Shown here one piece after another: positions 4,898 to 8,835 of a DNA stretch of 8,835 nucleotides. Source of the DNA: an uncultured Eubacteriales bacterium (GTDB taxonomy: Bacteria; Bacillota; Clostridia; Oscillospirales; Oscillospiraceae). The stretch spans positions 1 through 8,835 of the forward strand of contig USMI01000074.1 of assembly GCA_900555735.1 (NCBI GenBank), given 5' to 3'. The notes beneath the pieces were generated by a model that worked only from the letters and a program-made list of their open reading frames with translations, was not told the origin of the DNA and made no database searches. The translations under genes were made by a program, and so were the position numbers. Within the stretch, counting starts at the first letter, position 1, and every line of letters starts with the position of its first letter.

Positions 4898-7107
4898 GCA
4901 AAACTGTGGATATCGAGGCCATGTATCAGCATCTGGAGGACACCGTCCGCAGCTACAACCCCTCGGCCAATTTCCAGCTGATCCGGCAGGCCTATGAGTT
5001 TGCCCGCGACCAGCACGGCGCCCAGCTGCGCAAGGACGGCTCCCCCTTTGTGACCCACCCGCTGGCGGTGGCCCAGATCGTGGCGGAGGAGCTGCATCTG
5101 GACAGCGAATCCATCGAGGCGGCGCTGCTCCACGACACCATCGAGGATACCGCCGCCACCCATGAGCAGCTGGCCAAGATGTTCTCTCCCACGGTGGCCG
5201 ATCTGGTGGAGGGCGTCAGCAAGCTGACCCGCGTCCACTACACCTCCAAGGAGGAGGAGCAGATGGAGAACCTGCGGAAGATGCTGATGGCCATGAGCAA
5301 GGACATCCGGGTCATTCTTATCAAAATTTCCGACCGGCTCCACAACATGCGCACCATGGAGTACCAGACGCCGGAGAAGCAGAAGCAGAAATCCTTCGAG
5401 ACCATGGAGATCTACGCACCCATCGCCCACCGGCTGGGCATGCAGAAGATGAAGTGGGAGCTGGAGGACCTTTCCCTGAAATATCTGGATCCCGTGGGCT
5501 ACCGGGAGATCACCGAGGCGCTGGACGAGAAGGCGGCGGAATACGACGGCTTCATGTCTGCCATCCACGACCAGATCGTGACGCGGCTGCGGGAGGAGGG
5601 CATCGAGGCCACCGTCTACGGCCGCATGAAGCATCCTTACTCCATCTACCGGAAGATGTACACCCAGAACAAGAGTCTTGACGACGTGTTCGACCTGTTC
5701 GCCTTCCGTGTCATCGTGGACACGGTGGCAGACTGCTATAACGTGCTGGGCATTATCCATGACCTGTTCAAGCCCATTCTGGGCCGGTTCAAGGATTATA
5801 TCGGCACCCCCAAGCCCAATTTGTACCAGAGCCTGCACACCACGGTGGTGGGCGAGAGCGGCATTCCCTTCGAGGTGCAGATCCGTACCAAGGAGATGCA
5901 CGAGATCGCCGAGTACGGCATCGCCGCCCACTGGAAGTACAAGCAGAACGGGCAGGGCGGCGGCGACGAGGGCCGCTATGAGTGGGTGCGCCGCCTGCTG
6001 GAGAATCAGGAGGGCGCCGACGCCGAGGACTTTATCCACTCGCTGAAGGTGGATATGTTCGCCGACGAGGTGTTCGTGTTCACTCCCAACGGCGACGTCA
6101 TCAACCTGCCCGCCGGGGCCACCCCTATCGACTTTGCCTATAACATCCATTCCGCCGTGGGCAACCACATGGTGTCCGCCAAGGTCAACGGCCGCATCGT
6201 GCCGCTGAACCACCGGCTGCAAAACGGCGACGTGGTGGAGGTCACCACCAGCCAGAGCGCCCACGGTCCCAGCCGTGACTGGATCAAGATCGCCCGCTCC
6301 AGCAACGCCCGCAGCAAGATCCGCCAGTGGTTCAAGCGGGAGAAGCGGGACGAGAACATCGTCAACGGCCGCCAGAGCTTCGAGTCGGAGCTGAAACGCA
6401 CCGGGGTCTCTTTGAAGGAGCTGCTGGCCGACGAGAACGTACCCAACGTGCTGAAAAAGCTCAGCTTCAACTCCGTGGACGATATGTACGCCGCCATCGG
6501 GTACGGCGGCGTCACGGCCCTGAAGGTCATTGGCCGTCTGCGGGAGGATATCCAGCGCATCCTGCACCAGCATCAGGCCGAGCGGCAGGCGGAGGTGCCT
6601 GTGGCGGGCCAGCCGGAGGTGATGCGCCCCGCCGTGCCCCAGCGCAAGGGCGAGCACGGCATCATCGTGGAGGGCCTCAGCAACTGTCTGGTGAAGTTCT
6701 CCAAGTGCTGCTCGCCCGTGCCGGGAGACGATATCGTGGGCTTCATCACCCGCGGCTACGGCGTGTCCGTCCACCGGTCGGACTGTCCCAACGTGCTGCG
6801 CTCCAGAGATAATCCCGCCGAGGCGGGCCGCTGGATACGGGTCAGCTGGGCCGACAAGACCAGCGAGAGCTATCATACCATGCTGCAGGTGGTGGCCAAG
6901 GACCGCATCAGCCTGATCGTGGACGTGTCCACGGTGCTGTCGGCCACCAAGACAAGGGTGCTGTCCCTGAACGCCCGCTCCACGCCGGACGGCTTCGCCC
7001 TGCTGGATCTGGGCATCGAGGTAAATGGCCGGGATCAGCTGAAAACCGTCATGAACCGTCTGGAGCAGATCCAAGGCGTCATGAAGGTAACGCGGCCTGC
7101 GGGATAA
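4894..7107 (+). CDS. relA: Bifunctional (p)ppGpp synthetase/hydrolase, RelA/SpoT family (Rel)
   Basis: The single long Rel of Firmicutes makes and degrades the stringent-response alarmone (p)ppGpp on or near ribosomes. The order is: HD hydrolase domain with metal ligands H55 (THP), H80-D81 (LLHDTIED) and D147 (KISDRLHN); synthetase domain with GRMKHPYSIYRKM (243-255), catalytic D267 (FDLFAFR), RFKD (298-301), PNLYQSLHT (308-316) and E327 (FEVQIR); TGS domain (about 391-452); helical domain (about 460-560); zinc-finger/conserved-Cys domain with C605, C606, H627 and C631; and a C-terminal ACT domain (about 655-735). Both catalytic centres are complete, and RFKD is the form typical of bifunctional enzymes rather than RelA-only synthetases. 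The length of 737 is normal. The start overlaps the recJ stop (ATGA), with GGAGGAGG (4876-4883) as RBS ten bases upstream. Confidence 0.97.
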   Translation: MSKTVDIEAMYQHLEDTVRSYNPSANFQLIRQAYEFARDQHGAQLRKDGSPFVTHPLAVAQIVAEELHLDSESIEAALLHDTIEDTAATHEQLAKMFSPTVADLVEGVSKLTRVHYTSKEEEQMENLRKMLMAMSKDIRVILIKISDRLHNMRTMEYQTPEKQKQKSFETMEIYAPIAHRLGMQKMKWELEDLSLKYLDPVGYREITEALDEKAAEYDGFMSAIHDQIVTRLREEGIEATVYGRMKHPYSIYRKMYTQNKSLDDVFDLFAFRVIVDTVADCYNVLGIIHDLFKPILGRFKDYIGTPKPNLYQSLHTTVVGESGIPFEVQIRTKEMHEIAEYGIAAHWKYKQNGQGGGDEGRYEWVRRLLENQEGADAEDFIHSLKVDMFADEVFVFTPNGDVINLPAGATPIDFAYNIHSAVGNHMVSAKVNGRIVPLNHRLQNGDVVEVTTSQSAHGPSRDWIKIARSSNARSKIRQWFKREKRDENIVNGRQSFESELKRTGVSLKELLADENVPNVLKKLSFNSVDDMYAAIGYGGVTALKVIGRLREDIQRILHQHQAERQAEVPVAGQPEVMRPAVPQRKGEHGIIVEGLSNCLVKFSKCCSPVPGDDIVGFITRGYGVSVHRSDCPNVLRSRDNPAEAGRWIRVSWADKTSESYHTMLQVVAKDRISLIVDVSTVLSATKTRVLSLNARSTPDGFALLDLGIEVNGRDQLKTVMNRLEQIQGVMKVTRPAG

Positions 7108-7306
7108 AAGTAGCTGGCATGAAATCTTCGATTTCATTGCCAATGGGGTTTGCGGCCGGCTGCGCGCGCCCTTCGGGCACACTGGCGGCCGAGAAGAATT
7201 TTTCCGACGCACATGTCGCCGGAAAAATGATTAAATTGATTCGCCGCCTGCGGGCGGCGAACTCTGCGAGGCTTTTGAATACTATCTGTATAAAGGAGAA
7301 CAAATT
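7108..7306 (+). repeat. Cluster of four palindromes between rel and dtd (possible dispersed intergenic element)
   Basis: This 199-bp gap has no credible gene but four successive stem-loops. A: TGGC plus ATGAAATC (7115-7126) pairs with GATTTCAT and GCCA (7130-7142), with one bulged T. B: GGCCG (7154-7158) pairs with CGGCC (7186-7190), enclosing GCCC-TTC-GGGC (7168-7178). C: ATTTTTCCG (7198-7206) pairs with CGGAAAAAT (7220-7228). D: TTCGCCGCC (7240-7248) pairs with GGCGGCGAA (7253-7261) over TGCG. None is directly followed by a U-run in the plus sense, so they are not ordinary terminators. ATAAA flanks the block on both sides (7104-7108 and 7290-7294), which might be a target duplication but is short and AT-only. 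Other junctions in this operon have almost no spacing, which supports an insertion. An open frame of 67 codons across it (7119-7322) lacks an RBS and overlaps the dtd start. Confidence 0.5.
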
Positions 7307-7753
7307 ATGCGCGCTGTATTGACCCGCGTGAAGCACGCCTCCGTCACCATCGACGGAAAAGTACACGGCCAGATCGGCGAGGGCTTCCTGATCCTGCTGG
7401 GCATCACCCATGAGGACACCGAGGCGCAGGCCGTCAAGCTGGCGGACAAGCTGACGGGCCTTCGCATCTTCGAGGATGAGAACGGCAAGATGAACCGCGG
7501 CCTTGACGAGGTGAAGGGCGAGCTGCTGGTGGTTTCCCAGTTCACCCTGTACGGCAACTGCAAGAAGGGCCGCCGCCCCGAATTTCTGGCCGCCGCGCGG
7601 CCCGAGGTGGCCATCCCCCTGTATGAGAAGTTCGTGGAGCTGTGCCGCGCCAAGGGCTTCCACACCGAGACCGGCGAGTTCGGCGCCTATATGCAGGTGG
7701 ACAGCCTGAACGATGGCCCGCTGACGCTGGTGGTGGACACCGACCAGCTGTAA
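7307..7753 (+). CDS. dtd: D-aminoacyl-tRNA deacylase
   Basis: Dtd hydrolyses D-amino acids (and glycine mischarged on tRNA-Ala) from tRNA, protecting translation from incorporation of wrong residues. It acts as a cytosolic homodimer. The 148-residue length is typical. The N-terminal MRAVLTRVKHASVTIDG, the SQFTLYG motif (77-83) with the following KKGRRPEF (86-93), and the NDGP motif (135-138) carrying the Gly-cisPro pair (G137-P138) that inserts into the partner active site are all present. AAAGGAG (7292-7298) ends eight bases before the ATG. The gene follows the palindrome cluster after rel, and its stop codon overlaps the RBS of the next gene. The identification is secure. Confidence 0.96.
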   Translation: MRAVLTRVKHASVTIDGKVHGQIGEGFLILLGITHEDTEAQAVKLADKLTGLRIFEDENGKMNRGLDEVKGELLVVSQFTLYGNCKKGRRPEFLAAARPEVAIPLYEKFVELCRAKGFHTETGEFGAYMQVDSLNDGPLTLVVDTDQL

Positions 7754-7766
7754 GGAGGGCGCACGG

Positions 7767-8390
7767 ATGAAGGTACTCTCTCTGATGGTGGGCCCCATCA
7801 TGACCAACTGCTACATCCTCTGCGACGAGGAGGCCAAGGTCTGCGCCGTCATCGACCCCGGCGACGAGCCCAAGCGCATCGAGGCCATGATCGCCTCCAG
7901 CGGCTGCACCCCCATCATGATCCTGCTGACCCACGGCCACTTTGACCACTGCACCGGCGTGGCGGGCCTGCTGGAGACATGGCCGGAGCTGCCGGTCTAT
8001 ATCCACGAGGGCGACGTGACCGACGGCATGGGCGGCGAGCTGCGCTTCCGCCGGCTGGGGGAGAAGAACCAGCGGTACTACAAGGAGGGCGACAAGCTGA
8101 CGGTGGGCGGCCTGACGCTGGACGTGCTGGAGACCCCCGGCCATTCCACCGGCTCCGTGTGTCTGCTGGTGGAGGGACAGGGCGTGCTTTTTGCCGGAGA
8201 CACCCTGTTCCGGGGCTCCTGCGGCCGGTGCGACTTCCCCGGCGGCGACTATCGGGCCATGCTGAAATCTCTGGCCCGGCTGGGCAAGCTGGAGGGCCAG
8301 TATACCGTCTATCCCGGCCACGATTCCGCCACCGACATGGACTATGAGCGGAAGTACAACCCCTATATGAAGCAGGGCATGAACGTATGA
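7767..8390 (+). CDS. Metallo-beta-lactamase-fold hydrolase, glyoxalase II-like
   Basis: A 207-residue hydrolase of the metallo-beta-lactamase superfamily, in the glyoxalase II-like (YcbL/GloB-type) group. Dinuclear metal ligands are visible: THGHFDH (55-61; H56, H58, D60, H61), H126 in TPGHSTGS, D145 in AGDTLF and H185 in YPGHD. FRGSCGRCDFPGGD (148-161) is typical of the single-domain members. The longer C-terminal substrate domain of classical glyoxalase II is absent, so hydrolysis of S-lactoylglutathione cannot be assumed, especially as clostridia usually lack glutathione. AAGGAGG (7752-7758) overlaps the dtd stop and lies eight bases before the ATG. The stop overlaps the hemZ start by 4 nt. 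This gene is often found beside dtd and rel in Clostridia, but its substrate is unknown. Confidence 0.88.
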   Translation: MKVLSLMVGPIMTNCYILCDEEAKVCAVIDPGDEPKRIEAMIASSGCTPIMILLTHGHFDHCTGVAGLLETWPELPVYIHEGDVTDGMGGELRFRRLGEKNQRYYKEGDKLTVGGLTLDVLETPGHSTGSVCLLVEGQGVLFAGDTLFRGSCGRCDFPGGDYRAMLKSLARLGKLEGQYTVYPGHDSATDMDYERKYNPYMKQGMNV

Positions 8391-8835
8391 AGCTGATCTT
8401 TACCGGTCATAACGACCGTTACGCCATCGAGCAGGACCTGCTGGCCTTCTTCCCCAACGAGCGTCCGGTCTACGATCCGGAGGCGGAGGAGGACAGCTGC
8501 GCATGGGTGAAGCTCTCCCAAGGGAATACCTACGCCACCGCGACCACCCGTATCCGGTATCAGGGACGGGAGGGCCGCGGTCTTTCCCGCGTGCGCATCG
8601 ACCCCGCGCTGACCCCCTATCAGCAGGAGGGACTGCGGCAGCGGGCGCTGAAAATGAGCTTTTTCAAGGCGTCGGTGGAGATTCTGGGCCGTGTCCCCGC
8701 GTGGGGCAGCCTGACCGGCGTGCGGCCCGCGAAGGTCGCGCTCTCCCTCATCCGCGAGGGCGGAAAGGCGGAGGCCGAGCGGGAGCTTCAGGAGCTTTAC
8801 TGCGTGCAGCCCTCGCGCGCCCGCCTTGCCATCGA
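8387..8835 (+). CDS. hemZ: HemZ, oxygen-independent coproporphyrinogen III oxidase/dehydrogenase, N-terminal part
   Basis: The frame opened by ATGA at 8387 runs off the window edge after 149 full codons. The product starts MKLIFTGHNDRYAIEQDLL, and the segment WGSLTGVRPAK (106-116) matches the W-G-x-L-T-G-x-R-P motif of HemZ proteins, which precedes their radical SAM domain. HemZ is thought to convert coproporphyrinogen III to protoporphyrinogen IX without oxygen. The CxxxCxxC cluster motif that would prove radical SAM chemistry lies to the right of the window. The start overlaps the previous stop by 4 nt and has only a weak Shine-Dalgarno (AGCAGGG), so translation is probably coupled. Position after rel-dtd-hydrolase fits the conserved clostridial order, where hisS and aspS commonly follow. 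Confidence 0.85.
   Translation, partial: MKLIFTGHNDRYAIEQDLLAFFPNERPVYDPEAEEDSCAWVKLSQGNTYATATTRIRYQGREGRGLSRVRIDPALTPYQQEGLRQRALKMSFFKASVEILGRVPAWGSLTGVRPAKVALSLIREGGKAEAERELQELYCVQPSRARLAI

Noticed and set aside
4744..7212. 822-codon minus-strand open frame opposite rel
   Set aside because: It is an antisense shadow of rel with biased low-complexity composition and no RBS or family motifs.
7119..7322. 67-codon open frame across the rel-dtd gap
   Set aside because: It has no RBS, consists largely of palindrome arms and overlaps the well-supported dtd start in another frame.

Overview
The window looks like chromosome of a high-G+C anaerobic Firmicute, most likely a gut clostridium of the Oscillospiraceae/Ruminococcaceae type. 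The reasons are GC-rich codon use with strong AGGAGG-type ribosome binding sites and sigma-A-like promoters, a DUF975 membrane protein, an apparent Rnf subunit, a stand-alone E2-like acyltransferase-fold protein, and the gene order recJ - rel - dtd - metallo-beta-lactamase hydrolase - hemZ, which is familiar from Clostridia. The organism assignment is an inference; no rRNA or marker search was possible.

Layout. Bases 1-35 hold the first 11 codons of a minus-strand gene, probably rnfC. It has its own promoter and a roughly 120-nt leader with two strong stem-loops. A divergent plus promoter drives a DUF975 integral membrane protein (371-1147), which ends at a clear intrinsic terminator. Bases 1200-1460 carry no convincing protein gene. 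They contain an imperfect 14-bp direct repeat, a promoter-like sequence, a short structured segment and a terminator-like hairpin, together a candidate small RNA unit. Two minus-strand monocistronic genes follow: a 74-residue protein of unknown function (1478-1702) and an E2/chloramphenicol-acetyltransferase-fold protein whose catalytic motif is degenerate (1823-2641). Each has its own promoter, and a textbook terminator separates them.

From 2798 to the right edge runs one plus-strand operon: recJ (ssDNA exonuclease), a bifunctional Rel (p)ppGpp synthetase/hydrolase, dtd (D-aminoacyl-tRNA deacylase), a glyoxalase II-like metallo-beta-lactamase hydrolase and the 5' part of hemZ. The junctions are very tight (4-nt overlaps, or a 13-nt gap with the RBS on the stop codon), except for a 199-bp gap between rel and dtd. 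That gap is filled by four successive stem-loops and may be an inserted dispersed palindromic element. The operon combines housekeeping functions (repair, stringent response, translation quality control, small-molecule hydrolysis, porphyrin oxidation) that share transcription rather than one pathway.

Most of the window is ordinary core genome. The points worth a second look are the rnfC leader, the orphan small RNA unit, the rel-dtd palindrome cluster and the degenerate E2-like protein. I see no defence system, mobile-element gene, CRISPR array, tRNA or rRNA.
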